DNA of 64,000 nucleotides from Fodinibius sp036381435 (GCA_036381435.1 DASVCW010000035.1:1-64000); one strand, 5' to 3'; positions 25,413-34,761 are shown, counted from the stretch's first letter. A program made the numbers and translations. The notes: generated from the letters alone by a model not told the origin.

Positions 25413-27881
25413 ATGGAAAGTAAGGGCACTTCTTTTTTTAAGTCTCAACCCATCTTTATACTTGATCATGAGACAAACGATATTCTTGATATGAATTGCC
25501 GTGCAATTAATTTATATGGTTATTCGCGGAATGAATTTTTATCCATGAATCTGAATGATCTGGGAGTAGTAAAAAAGCGTGTAGAGCTTACAGGTAGCTT
25601 GCAGGAAGCTGATAACAGTGCCGATAAAATATGGATTCACAAAAGCAAAGAGGGAAAAGAACTGTTTATTCAGTTTACCTACCATGTGTTTAATTATGAA
25701 GATCGTCCCGCTAAATTCGCGGTAGCGCATGACGTAAGCCGGCAAGTTGAAGCAAGAGAAAAGCGGCGTATCAAATTTCCTAAATATGTAACGCATGAAT
25801 CGAATTATCCGCTGGCGGAGATTGAATGGGATGTTGATCTCAGAGTGAAGAACTGGTCAGAGAAAGCGGAAGAACTTTTTGGCTGGAAAGAAAGCGAGAT
25901 TCTGTGTGATGATCAGTTTTTTAACCGCTTTATTGCTGATGAAGAACTTGAAGCGGCTCGCAGAAAAGTGAAAAACGTAATTGAAAGTCATCAAACCCAT
26001 TATTCTGTTGAAGGAAAAATTAAAACTAAAAATGGGCGAAGGCTTACCTGTCGATGGTATAATTCCATTATTTACGATGAAAAGGGAAGGCTCCTTTCTA
26101 TGCATTCGCTCGTTACCGACATCACCAAAAGCAAAGAAACTGAGAGCCTGTTTCGCGCGCTTGCGGAAGAATCACTTATAGGAGTCTATTTAATACAAGA
26201 CGGAGAGTTTATTTATGTTAATCCCCGCTTTGCTGAAATTTTCGGTTATGAGCAAAAAGAAATCCAGCATAATTTAGGTCCTCTCAATTTAGCGCATCCC
26301 GATGATCGTGATAAAGTGCAGGAGAATATCCGGCAGCGGCTTGAGGGTGAGGCAAAATCGAAGGCTTATGATTTTAAGTGTGTCACCAAAGATGGAGATG
26401 TTGTTGAAGTAAGTGTCTATGGTTCTGTCATTTCTTTTAAAGGAAAACCGGCTGTTATGGGTACCTTGGTGGATATCACCGGGGATAAAGATGCAATTCA
26501 AAAATACCGGGCCAGTGTTGAAAGTTTTCAGGATCTGTTCGATTCCATCAGTGATGCCATTTATATTTTGGATAAGGACGGCCGCTTTTTGGAAGTAAAC
26601 CGGGGTGCGGTCGAAATGTACGGCTATGAGCAGCAGTTTTTTATTGGAAAAACACCGGAAGTGTTGGCGGCTCCGGGTAAGGTAGATCTTGTTAAAACAC
26701 GGGAACTTATACAAAAAGCGCTAACAGGCGAGCCACAAAGTTTTGAATGGTGGGGGCGGCGTAAAAACGGGGAAGTATTTCCCAAAGAGGTAGTGGTTAA
26801 TCCCGGCACTTATTTTGGAGAAGATGTGGTTATTGCTAACGGTCGCGATATCAGCGAACGCTACGAAGCCGATAAGATGCTGCGTGAAAGTGAAGAGATG
26901 TTTCGGCAGCTGTTTTTAAATGCCCCGATGGCTATCGCTTTTATGGACGAACGGCAGGAAATTAAAACCGTTAATAAGGCCTTTACCGATGTTTTCGGCT
27001 ACTCTACCGAAGATGTACGGGGACTGGATATTGACCGTTTAATTGTACCTGATGATGAAATGGAGATCGCCCAAAAAATTTCGAAAGATGTTTTGGAGGG
27101 AGAATCCGGGCTAAAATCGGGTCGTAGAATTCGTAAAGACAAAAGTCTCATCGATGTGTTTATCTATGGTGTACCGGTAATTGTAGATGGTAAAACCGTC
27201 GCCATTTTTGGGATCTATATTGACATCAGCGAAAGAAAGGAGGCAGAGGAAAAGATCAAAAAATCTCTAAAAGAGAAAGAAGTTTTACTGGCTGAAATTC
27301 ATCACCGGGTAAAGAATAATCTGGCTGTCATCACGGGCTTGCTGGAGCTTCAATCGTATAATACCAGTTCGGAAGAGGCAAGCAGCGTTTTGAAAGCGAG
27401 CCAGATGCGCATTAATTCTATCGCCCTTGTGCACGAAAAACTCTACCAGAATGAGGACCTGTCGGAGATTTCTTTCGATGTTTATATCAAACAGCTTACC
27501 GATGTAATTACTTCATCTCTGTCGAGTGATGCAACAGCCATTTCCATTCAGATTGAGGCTGAAGCAGTTAAATTGACAGTGGGGCAGGCTATTCCCTGCG
27601 GACTTATCATTAATGAACTGATTACCAATGCTCATAAACACGCATTTCCGGGGCGGAAGACCGGCAGTATTCATATTTCACTTATTGAAGAAGATTTAAT
27701 GGTAAAATTGCAGGTTTCGGATGATGGCGTTGGAATTCCTCTCAAAGCTGATCTTGATAATCCAAAATCGTTGGGACTAACCCTTATACGAACACTATCA
27801 AAACAGCTAAACGGAAAAGCTGCTTTTAGTGATCACAAACCGGGTACGCAGTTTAATTTAGAGTTTGAACTGCAAAAATAG
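25413..27881 (+). CDS. Soluble multi-PAS sensor histidine kinase (HisKA_2 type)
   Basis: 822 residues with no membrane segment. Five PAS-like modules are visible (about 8-120, 130-250, 250-370, 372-495, 498-620), each with NRGAVEMYGYE- or NPRFAEIFGYE-type cores and a PAC end such as VDITGDK or DISERKEA. Then comes a HisKA_2 dimerisation box, EIHHRVKNNL, with His630/His631, and a HATPase domain with the N-box NELITNAHKHAF and G-box DDGVGIP. HisKA_2 kinases often control stress-response regulators. No response regulator is adjacent, so it is an orphan; ligands are unknown. It is divergent from thrS with a 141-base gap. Confidence 0.88.
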   Translation: MESKGTSFFKSQPIFILDHETNDILDMNCRAINLYGYSRNEFLSMNLNDLGVVKKRVELTGSLQEADNSADKIWIHKSKEGKELFIQFTYHVFNYEDRPAKFAVAHDVSRQVEAREKRRIKFPKYVTHESNYPLAEIEWDVDLRVKNWSEKAEELFGWKESEILCDDQFFNRFIADEELEAARRKVKNVIESHQTHYSVEGKIKTKNGRRLTCRWYNSIIYDEKGRLLSMHSLVTDITKSKETESLFRALAEESLIGVYLIQDGEFIYVNPRFAEIFGYEQKEIQHNLGPLNLAHPDDRDKVQENIRQRLEGEAKSKAYDFKCVTKDGDVVEVSVYGSVISFKGKPAVMGTLVDITGDKDAIQKYRASVESFQDLFDSISDAIYILDKDGRFLEVNRGAVEMYGYEQQFFIGKTPEVLAAPGKVDLVKTRELIQKALTGEPQSFEWWGRRKNGEVFPKEVVVNPGTYFGEDVVIANGRDISERYEADKMLRESEEMFRQLFLNAPMAIAFMDERQEIKTVNKAFTDVFGYSTEDVRGLDIDRLIVPDDEMEIAQKISKDVLEGESGLKSGRRIRKDKSLIDVFIYGVPVIVDGKTVAIFGIYIDISERKEAEEKIKKSLKEKEVLLAEIHHRVKNNLAVITGLLELQSYNTSSEEASSVLKASQMRINSIALVHEKLYQNEDLSEISFDVYIKQLTDVITSSLSSDATAISIQIEAEAVKLTVGQAIPCGLIINELITNAHKHAFPGRKTGSIHISLIEEDLMVKLQVSDDGVGIPLKADLDNPKSLGLTLIRTLSKQLNGKAAFSDHKPGTQFNLEFELQK

Positions 27882-27924
27882 TTTGAAGTGAGAAGGCAGA
27901 AGTGAAAAAGCAAAAGGCTTTATC

Positions 27925-27961
27925 TCATCAGCGCAGGAATTAATTCTCGCGCTATTGATGA
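27925..27961. other. Palindrome between convergent genes
   Basis: TCATCA and GAATT pair with AATTC and TGATGA, forming an imperfect hairpin with mismatches in the GCGC section. Position between convergent genes suggests a transcript end, though there is no clear T-run. Confidence 0.4.
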
Positions 27962-27998
27962 CAGGGTAATTCCTGAGGCTCCGGTTTGCTTGTAATCC

Positions 27999-30692
27999 CT
28001 AATCCAAAAGCTCTTCTACCGCCTTCATTTTTTCTCCGAAAAGCTGCCAATTTCCCTCTTGCAGAGCCTGTATAGCTTCTTTCCAGAGTATGCGCGTTTT
28101 TCTGAATTGTGCGGATGTTTCCGCTTCCGGCGTTTCTATAATATTTGGGAGCGCAAAAAGCGGCTGAGTCACTTCGGTTTTGCCATAGAGTGAGCGAAGA
28201 GCTTCACTAAGGGTAGGTTCCATCACAATTTTTTCGCCGGTGGCAACAATCACCCTTTGCAGTTGCGGAATGTTTAGCTGTTGTGAAATGAGGAAAACCG
28301 GTTCCACATATAAAAATGAATTTTCAATAGGGATGATTAACAAGTGGCCGCGTACTACATTTGACCCTCGCTGATCCCACAGCGAAAGCTGCCTTGAAAT
28401 CTTCGTATCCTGATCAATCCTGGCTTCAACCTGTGCGGGACCCAAAATGAGACGTTCTTTTGGCAATTCAAAGACCGTCACTTCACCATATTGGGGGAAA
28501 TCAGATTTCGCCGCGATCCAGGCAATCATGTTATCCCGGTTTCTTGGAGTAACCGGCATGATAAGTAAATACTGCAAGCTTTCTTGCCCCGGCAGTTTAC
28601 TGAGCAAATAATAAGGCTCCATTCGTATTTGCCTGCCCGCATATCTCTCGGTGGGACGTACCCATAAATCTTCGCTATTGTAAAACACCTGAGGATCGGT
28701 CATGTGATAGGTGTTAAACATTTCAACCTGCTTAACAAAATAATACTTTGGGTAGCGGAGATGCTGTTTTAAATGTTCGGGCATTTCGTCAAGCGTTTTG
28801 AACATATCGGGAAAAACGTTGCGATAGACATTTAAAATGGGCTCCTGTTCATTAACCGCATAGAAATCCACACTGCCGTTGTAAGCATCGACTACAATTT
28901 TGACTGAATTTCGAATGTAGTTAAAATCACCTTCTTCAACCGGTTCCGAATAGGGGTAATATTCAGAGATCGTATAGGCATCCTGAATCCAGTAGAGCTT
29001 TCCGTCGCTGAGCACTAGGTAAGGGTCATCCTCGAACTGAAGAAAGGGCGCGATGCGGCGAACGCGTTCACCAATAGTTTTCCAGAAAATAATTTTACTG
29101 CCGTCGCGAATATAATCGGTCAACAGAATATTGATATCACCGAACTCCCAGGAAAACAGCAACTTTTCAAAGAAGTTATTGATCGATAAACCACCAGTGC
29201 CCGCATAATGAGTATACACATTTTGATCGCCTCTGGGATAATGCAATTCTTTAATTTCGGTGTTCACAATTTTGTAATCCGAATTTTCTTCACCAAAATA
29301 GATAGCGGGACGTTCTACCTCAAAGCCCAATTGGGTAACCGGCGGCAGATTTTTAATTACCATTTTTGGGTCGCCCTGTACGGTTTGCTGGGCTACGGGG
29401 GTCATTACCAAACCATAGCCATGAGTGTATTGCAGGCGTTGGTTTACCCAGGTTTGAGCTTGTTCCGGTAAATCCTGCGCAAGCTGCCTGGCCGAAAGCA
29501 TCATTTGAAGATAGCCTTCGCTGGTATGGTATCGGTCTACATCAACATTATAAAATTGGTAGTAGAGGCGAATTTCCTGTAGCTGTCTGTAGGTCTGAAG
29601 AAGCAGATTTTGATCCCACAGCCGGATATTTCTAATGACTGCCTGATTGTTCTGGATTTGAGCCCAGCTTAAAGTATCGCCTGCCCGGTAGTTTCGGGTA
29701 TGCATCTCATCAAGCGCGTAAGCCTCTCTCGTCAACTCGATGTTATTTTTTATAAACGGTTTTTCGAGCTCTAATTCATTGGGTTCAACTACATAACTTT
29801 GGGTGATGGCGGGTACAATTGCGGTACCGATAGCGCCGATCACAAAAGTTGCCAATCCCCCGATTAAAAGCCATTTGAAGCGATTTTTATAGAGCTGAAA
29901 AAAGGCTAAAAGCGCCAGCAAAAAGCAGAGCATGCAGAGAACCCACGTTACGGGCAGATTGATGCTGACATCCACATAACTGGCCCCATAAACGATGCCG
30001 CTTTCGCTGTAAAGAATATTGTAGCGGTCGAGGTAATAGCCCCAGGAAAGTAGTAAAAGCCAGATACCGAGGTTGACACTAACTTGCTTTTTTATACCGC
30101 CGGCGGCAGTAATCCTTTTTGAAGGAGCGATAGAAAGCGCACCGGAATATATATAAAGGATGATGAGAGCTATGGTCACAAAGAAAACCAGCGAAATAAG
30201 ACTGTTTTGAACTAACTGGATGAAGGGGAGGCGAAACAGATAGAAACCAATATCATTGCCGAAAATTGGATCTAATTGTCCAAACATTTCACTCCAGTGA
30301 AAACGGAAGTATTTATCCCATTGGGTAAAGAAAGCGATTGAAAAGAAAACACTGAGTGCGGCTCCCAGCCCCCAGAATATTTTTCGAAATTGAGCGGGAG
30401 TAATGCTGTGAAGGTTTAACTGCGCAAGGGGTGATTGTCCAAAATTGATGTAGCTAAAGTTTTTAGCCAGCGCACTCATATTCGGCAGTACGTATAGTAA
30501 AGCGATTGCCAGCGAACTGATGAAAAGCAGAATTTGCGTGGTTTTTATCGTCAAAAAGACTTGCTCATAGCCTAAGTTGTCAAGCCAGAGCCATTCGATG
30601 ATCCAGTCAGTAAAACCGCCGATAAGCAAAACTGCCAGGAGAACAATGATTCCAATACGGAAAATACTTTTCGAGAAGATGTTGTTACCCAT
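27999..30692 (-). CDS. UPF0182 family membrane protein
   Basis: 897 residues of the UPF0182/COG1615 family. The N-terminal third has about seven membrane helices (about 12-30, 52-72, 105-125, 160-185, 205-225, 250-270, 280-300). The rest is a large soluble domain with family segments such as DEMHTRNYRAGDTLSWAQI, YTHGYGLVMTP, YFGEENSDYKIV, LFSWEFGDINILL and GHLLIIPIENSFLYVEP. Length and layout fit. Function is not established. A Bacteroidota-type promoter lies just upstream and the gene appears to stand alone. Confidence 0.92.
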   Translation of the reverse strand: MGNNIFSKSIFRIGIIVLLAVLLIGGFTDWIIEWLWLDNLGYEQVFLTIKTTQILLFISSLAIALLYVLPNMSALAKNFSYINFGQSPLAQLNLHSITPAQFRKIFWGLGAALSVFFSIAFFTQWDKYFRFHWSEMFGQLDPIFGNDIGFYLFRLPFIQLVQNSLISLVFFVTIALIILYIYSGALSIAPSKRITAAGGIKKQVSVNLGIWLLLLSWGYYLDRYNILYSESGIVYGASYVDVSINLPVTWVLCMLCFLLALLAFFQLYKNRFKWLLIGGLATFVIGAIGTAIVPAITQSYVVEPNELELEKPFIKNNIELTREAYALDEMHTRNYRAGDTLSWAQIQNNQAVIRNIRLWDQNLLLQTYRQLQEIRLYYQFYNVDVDRYHTSEGYLQMMLSARQLAQDLPEQAQTWVNQRLQYTHGYGLVMTPVAQQTVQGDPKMVIKNLPPVTQLGFEVERPAIYFGEENSDYKIVNTEIKELHYPRGDQNVYTHYAGTGGLSINNFFEKLLFSWEFGDINILLTDYIRDGSKIIFWKTIGERVRRIAPFLQFEDDPYLVLSDGKLYWIQDAYTISEYYPYSEPVEEGDFNYIRNSVKIVVDAYNGSVDFYAVNEQEPILNVYRNVFPDMFKTLDEMPEHLKQHLRYPKYYFVKQVEMFNTYHMTDPQVFYNSEDLWVRPTERYAGRQIRMEPYYLLSKLPGQESLQYLLIMPVTPRNRDNMIAWIAAKSDFPQYGEVTVFELPKERLILGPAQVEARIDQDTKISRQLSLWDQRGSNVVRGHLLIIPIENSFLYVEPVFLISQQLNIPQLQRVIVATGEKIVMEPTLSEALRSLYGKTEVTQPLFALPNIIETPEAETSAQFRKTRILWKEAIQALQEGNWQLFGEKMKAVEELLD

Positions 30693-30720
30693 GATATTTT
30701 AATAACATTCGAAAATTTGC

Positions 30721-30753
30721 CAAACCTACTTTATTTGAATTGAAAATAACAAC
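30721..30753 (-). promoter_or_regulatory. Bacteroidota-type promoter for the UPF0182 gene
   Basis: On the minus strand GTTG, 21 bases, then TAGGTTTG. The -7 box matches TAnnTTTG fully, the -33 box matches TTTG at three of four bases, and the spacing is in the usual 19-21 range. The start codon is about 30 bases downstream. Confidence 0.65.
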
Positions 30754-30818
30754 CTTAGCTTAGAAAGAAGAATGAAAAATCATTATAATTTTATAGAGGA
30801 TGTATTCAACCGTATAGG

Positions 30819-31078
30819 TTGAAAATATTATTTTTAAACCAATTTGATGAAGGTGAGTATAATACTGGGCGGTTGATTGGAATGCTTGAACGTATCTTTG
30901 TTTTTCTGTTCGTTTTATTTAATCAATATACTGCCATCGGTTTTATTTTAGCGGCAAAAGGGGTTGCCCGTTTCCCGATTTTAAGAGTTATACTTTTGCA
31001 GAATATGTTTTAATCGGTACCCTTCTTTCTACCTTGCTTGCTCTGGGAGTCGACTATTTTGTGAAACTCATTTTATAG
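30819..31078 (+). pseudogene. Remnant of a DUF3307-like membrane protein
   Basis: Only the C-terminal third of a membrane protein remains. One frame gives GRLIGMLERIFVFLFVLF and QYTAIGFILAAKGVARFP; after one missing base in a C-run near 30974-30976 the next frame continues DFKSYTFAEYVLIGTLLSTL and ALGVDYFVKLIL to TAG. This resembles the end of DUF3307 proteins, which need a longer N-terminal part. No matching sequence or good start lies upstream, so it is both truncated and frameshifted. Confidence 0.65.
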
Positions 31079-31811
31079 GAAAATTTGTCAGCTTTTACAT
31101 CCTGTTCGTTATTTCAAACGAGCAAAATAAGCAACGGCTGTTTTAAAAATTGATCTGCAAAATAACACTTGTTTTCGAACAGGAGAGAAGTGAAAGAGAG
31201 TGTGGGAAGGAGCTATCTGCTTTTATAAATTTTTGTCAGTCTCTTGCTCAGGTCAACTTAGAATACCGGTGAAAATGCTTGCCAAAAAGAAATGATTTTC
31301 AGCTGTTTCTTTTTCTGACTAAACCCTTGATACAGCATCTTTAAGTCATTTCCCCAATTTTTTATAAAATTATCCTAAGATGATGTTAATAGTAGGTTTA
31401 GGAGTAAGTATAATGCTAAAAAGGTACCTATAAAAAATATTATTTAAAATTATATAACCTGCTGCGTAGCAGTAAAAAGGGGTATCTTACTTAGCAAAAA
31501 ATTTAACTAAAACGGAATTAATAAAGTAATAGCTTTAAATGGATAAGAGAGAATTGGAAAACAACCAAAAATATGGATGAATCTATCTCAAAAAGTAGTG
31601 GCCAAATTTTAGATTCACTTCTAAAATAATTATCAGTTTACCAGATATTGAGACGATAATTTGAATAAATATATGACATAAATTTAAAACTAAAGGAGGC
31701 GTATTGGGTGAAACAAAACCGGGACAAATATCTTTAAAATACTGATGAGATAACGAATTTTTGGAAGTTATTGTTAGCCTCTTTTGAACAAACATTTTTT
31801 AGTGTAATGGT
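31079..31811. other. AT-rich region without recognised gene
   Basis: About 730 bases of low-GC sequence in which I see no credible gene. It holds a small hairpin (CTGCT/AGCAG near 31466) and a perfect-looking ribosome site (AAAGGAGG near 31692) followed only by reading frames of 9-13 codons. It could be decayed sequence, the leader of the stress cluster, or contain a small RNA. Confidence 0.5.
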
Positions 31812-32168
31812 ATGTCCGGAACTTTTTCATCAGCGCTTGTTATTGGAGCAGAAGTATGGAACAGGGAGGGCAAAAAAATAGCAAAGATTGAAGATCTTTT
31901 GGTCGATATTGAAAGCGGCCATGTAATCTATGCGATCGTTTCATTCAATGAATTCAACAATGAGGTGGGAGCAGATGACCGTTATTATCCGGTACCCTTT
32001 GAAGCCATAAAAAAGGATAGCGACAGCGACAGAATTAAGCCGGCTGTTTCAAAAGAAAGGTTGCAAAATGCTCCGAATTTTGAAAAGAATAACTGGCGGG
32101 GAGAATATGATGAAAAATTGGCACAGCAAGTTTACAGCTATTATGGCTATCAAACACCTTCGAGATAG
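31812..32168 (+). CDS. PRC-barrel domain protein
   Basis: 118 residues. The PRC-barrel fold is visible in the first 80 (ALVIGAEVWNREGKKIAKIE, DLLVDIESGHVIYAIVSF, RYYPVPFEAI). A C-terminal part ends in a basic, Tyr-rich stretch (QQVYSYYGYQTPSR). PRC-barrels bind RNA or proteins; stand-alone versions are common in stress or envelope gene groups. A second PRC-barrel gene lies two genes downstream. No signal peptide. Confidence 0.82.
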   Translation: MSGTFSSALVIGAEVWNREGKKIAKIEDLLVDIESGHVIYAIVSFNEFNNEVGADDRYYPVPFEAIKKDSDSDRIKPAVSKERLQNAPNFEKNNWRGEYDEKLAQQVYSYYGYQTPSR

Positions 32169-32244
32169 TATTTATTAGATGAAGAATATTTCAACCTAAA
32201 ATAAATTCACACTGATTATGATTAAAAGTGAAAAGGTTAGCCAA

Positions 32245-32367
32245 ATGAATAAAAAGAAGAAAAATCAAAAATCATTAAAACCGCAGTCTAAAAAGTGGCG
32301 ATCGAAAGACATAGGATATCTGCCGTATGCGGAGTGGACGCTTGATGAAATCATACCAATCAGATAA
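32245..32367 (+). CDS. Possible small basic protein
   Basis: A 40-codon frame beginning MNKKKKNQKSLKPQ, followed by WRSKDIGYLPYAEWTLDEI and ending at TAA. AAAAGG lies eight bases before the ATG, a fair ribosome site. A longer in-frame start at 32218 exists. The basic start and ordered-looking end make it plausible, but I know no family, and it is the only candidate in the 315-base gap between the PRC-barrel and DUF892 genes. Confidence 0.4.
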   Translation: MNKKKKNQKSLKPQSKKWRSKDIGYLPYAEWTLDEIIPIR

Positions 32368-32483
32368 TTGAATTTGATTAAGCAAATACTAATTGAGGAA
32401 AAGCAGAAAGGAGGGTGAACTCAATTTTAAAAGAAATTAACCAAAAGTCATAACTAACGCTAAAACTCAAAAGAATAAAGACT

Positions 32484-32984
32484 ATGAAAAAACTTAATAA
32501 CCTCGAAGATTTGTTTCGTCATCAGTTAAGAGATATTTACAGTGCGGAAAGTCAGCTGGCCGAAGCGCTGCCTAAAATGAGGGACAAATCATCAAACAAA
32601 GAACTGCAGGATTGTTTTTCTCAACATCTCGAAGAAACAAAAAATCATAAAAACAGGCTCGACGAAATTGCCAAAAGCATGGATATCGACCTTTCGGGAG
32701 TAAATTGTAAAGCTATGGAAGGGCTGATTAAGGAAGCCAATTCATTTATTTCTGATGATGCCGAAGCCAATGTTCGCGACGCCGGAATTATTGCTGATGC
32801 GCAGCGTATAGAGCATTATGAGATATCGGCTTACGGTACGGCTGCTCAGTATGCGAAGGCATTAAACCATGAAGAAGCAGCCAATAAACTTCATGAAACA
32901 TTAAATGAAGAGAGCAGTACCGATAAAAAGCTCAGCCAGTTAGCTACAAATAACATCAACGTTCATGCTAAGAGTAGCTCCTGA
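32484..32984 (+). CDS. DUF892 (YciE/YciF-like) ferritin-like protein
   Basis: 166 residues, all helical. The family pattern is clear: LEDLFRHQLRDIYSAESQL, an HLEETKNHKNRLDEI helix, and DAQRIEHYEISAYGTAAQYA near the end, which supply the acidic and histidine ligands of a ferritin-like di-metal site. DUF892 proteins are induced by stress and often sit with PRC-barrel and small membrane genes, as here. Precise activity is unknown. Confidence 0.88.
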   Translation: MKKLNNLEDLFRHQLRDIYSAESQLAEALPKMRDKSSNKELQDCFSQHLEETKNHKNRLDEIAKSMDIDLSGVNCKAMEGLIKEANSFISDDAEANVRDAGIIADAQRIEHYEISAYGTAAQYAKALNHEEAANKLHETLNEESSTDKKLSQLATNNINVHAKSSS

Positions 32985-33018
32985 TTCACATTTAACTTTA
33001 AAAAAATATTTATCAATT

Positions 33019-33381
33019 ATGCCTTTACCGTTATCATCTGTTTCATTATCCGATATCCTTAAATCCAAGGTCAAAGATCCTAACGGAGAAAAACTTGGTA
33101 TTATAGAAGATATAATGTTTGATATGAAACGAGGATTGATAGAATATCTCATTCTTAGCTGTAATAGTTTATTCGGTAACAGTATGAGGTATTTTGCGAT
33201 TCCAATGGGTATGCAATTGGTAGATATTCGAAAAAAAGGAGAGATGATTATCAATACAGATAAAAAATCTCTTGGCAGTGCATTTGGTTTTAATATCAGT
33301 GATTGCCCAAAGGTAAATGTGAATATCAATAATTCATCAATTATTGAGCTTTATAATTATCTGCCGCAAGTGAAAAAATAG
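33019..33381 (+). CDS. PRC-barrel domain protein
   Basis: 120 residues from ATG 33019; an earlier in-frame start would overlap the DUF892 gene. The PRC-barrel pattern is seen in LSDILKSKVKDPNGEKLGII, EDIMFDMKRGLIEYLILS and MRYFAIPMGMQLV. It differs clearly from the other PRC gene upstream, so the pair is not a recent duplication. It ends at a strong terminator. Role unknown, probably stress related by context. Confidence 0.8.
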   Translation: MPLPLSSVSLSDILKSKVKDPNGEKLGIIEDIMFDMKRGLIEYLILSCNSLFGNSMRYFAIPMGMQLVDIRKKGEMIINTDKKSLGSAFGFNISDCPKVNVNINNSSIIELYNYLPQVKK

Positions 33382-33388
33382 AATGATG

Positions 33389-33418
33389 GCAGTCCGGAGT
33401 AACTTCCGGGCTGCTTTT
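33389..33418 (+). terminator. Rho-independent terminator after the second PRC-barrel gene
   Basis: GCAGTCCGGA pairs with TTCCGGGCTGC around GTAAC, followed by TTTTT. It begins eight bases after the stop codon. Confidence 0.85.
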
Positions 33419-33520
33419 TATTAAAAAATTAATGAGTCTTTTAAAAAATCTTGGGGCTTGCTGAACTTTTAGTGTCTGTATTAAGGTTTTTTTACATACT
33501 CCTGATGATCTAAATATTTT

Positions 33521-33691
33521 ATGCTAAAATGGTCTGCCATATTTCTGATTATCGCCGTAATAGCCGCTGTTTTTGGCTTTGGAGGGCTTCAGGATACGGC
33601 TGGACTCGTATTTCAAATTTTGTTTTACATATTTATTGCTCTTTTTGTGATTTCATTAGTGAGGGATAAAATGATAAATCCATCAGACTAA
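33521..33691 (+). CDS. DUF1328-family small membrane protein, copy 1
   Basis: 56 residues with two membrane helices: MLKWSAIFLIIAVIAAVFGF, a GG turn, then a second helix ending FIALFVISLVRDK. This is the DUF1328 (YtjA) pattern. It is followed 27 bases later by a close paralogue. Such proteins are stress-induced; function unknown. Confidence 0.82.
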   Translation: MLKWSAIFLIIAVIAAVFGFGGLQDTAGLVFQILFYIFIALFVISLVRDKMINPSD

Positions 33692-33718
33692 ACCATCAAC
33701 TCTAAAATTTCCAGAATT

Positions 33719-33895
33719 ATGCTTAAGTGGGCAGCGATATTTTTTGTTATAGCGGTAATAGCAGGCATTTTTGGCTTTGGAGGCATCTCAGAAGCAGCTG
33801 CCGATATAGCACAAATCTTATTCTTTATTTTCATCGCTCTTTTTGTGATTGCTTTAATAGCCGGTAAATTTTTCGTTTCCAAAATTTCGGAATGA
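33719..33895 (+). CDS. DUF1328-family small membrane protein, copy 2
   Basis: 58 residues, two membrane helices: MLKWAAIFFVIAVIAGIFGF, GGISEAAADIAQI, then FFIFIALFVIALIAG. It is closer to the DUF1328 consensus (the GGISEAAA turn) than copy 1, with which it shares most of helix 1 and IFIALFVI in helix 2, so the pair is a tandem duplication. Confidence 0.85.
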   Translation: MLKWAAIFFVIAVIAGIFGFGGISEAAADIAQILFFIFIALFVIALIAGKFFVSKISE

Positions 33896-33983
33896 AAGAG
33901 GCCAAAAAAGGCGCGAGTTAAAATTAGACAAAGTATAATTTTATGGTTTGATCCGAGTTTTCTCACCTCTAAGGGTTAACCTT

Positions 33984-34607
33984 ATGCAAGAAGAGTCAAA
34001 AGAGGAAAAACAGCATTCTTCAAGAGAATCGCGAAGTAACAGTTCGATATTTGGTTCACGACAAGTAAAAGCGGATGCCAAGCGTGCCTTAATCGGTGGG
34101 GGACTGACAGCTTTAGCTACTTTTGCCGGCGCGTGGATGGTCGGTGAAGTCAGCGGGGGAGAAGCTCATCTTTTATTGCAGGTAGCATTATCTACCACTC
34201 GATCTTTTTGCGGAACGGTAACTCTTGCCACCGGCAACATTCTGGCATTGATGCTTACCCTGCTGGGACTAAGCACAAGCTCCGGCATCGATTTAAAATG
34301 GACACACTATCAGCGCATAAAACAAATTGCCTGGGCTGATACCATCACGCTTGTAGGTGCTATTTTAATTTACCTTCTTTTGAATTTTCCCCTGGAAGAA
34401 TCCGATCCCAAAACAGACCCTGCGGACTGGTTAACGTCTTTTTATTATGCAACTTTGGTTCTGGCTTCTATTCTTGGCGGCGCTGTTATTACCGTTATTT
34501 TGATGCTTTATAATGCCATAAAAGATATGATCATGGCTATGTCGCCGAGGGCAGAAGAAAGGCCGTCACATATCATCAACGCATCAGATGAGGAGGATGA
34601 AGATTGA
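33984..34607 (+). CDS. Multi-pass membrane protein, function unknown
   Basis: 207 residues from ATG 33984, which has an AAGGG site nearby; an earlier in-frame start adds 12. The N-terminus is polar and Ser-rich. Four membrane helices are predicted (about 38-55, 80-102, 125-145, 160-185). The C-terminus is acidic (DEEDED). The second helix region contains STTRSFCGTVTLATGN. I do not recognise the family. It follows the DUF1328 pair and probably belongs to the same envelope/stress group. Confidence 0.65.
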   Translation: MQEESKEEKQHSSRESRSNSSIFGSRQVKADAKRALIGGGLTALATFAGAWMVGEVSGGEAHLLLQVALSTTRSFCGTVTLATGNILALMLTLLGLSTSSGIDLKWTHYQRIKQIAWADTITLVGAILIYLLLNFPLEESDPKTDPADWLTSFYYATLVLASILGGAVITVILMLYNAIKDMIMAMSPRAEERPSHIINASDEEDED

Positions 34608-34663
34608 GCTTTGGATGTTCTACCTGAGATTGAGAGTTCGCCATCGGGTGAATCGAAAAGACC

Positions 34664-34731
34664 CTAGCGCGAGTGTCTCGCTCGTGCTGGATATACAGAT
34701 TGGTTTGGCACAAGCGGGACGCCTGCGCCAG
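34664..34731. repeat. Short palindromic element CTAGCGCGAG..CTTGCGCCAG type
   Basis: A left arm starting CTAGCGCGAGTGTCTCGC and a right arm whose complement starts CTGGCGCAGGCGTCCCGC are 25 bases each, with 18 or 19 matching positions, separated by 18 bases. It lies between the convergent membrane-protein and MFS genes. Confidence 0.65.
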
Positions 34732-34761
34732 TTATACATTGCGCAGGTTGGTTATTGCTTT

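Noticed and set aside
31692..31733. Gene after the strong AAAGGAGG site
   Set aside because: Only frames of 9-13 codons follow, so no gene can be supported.
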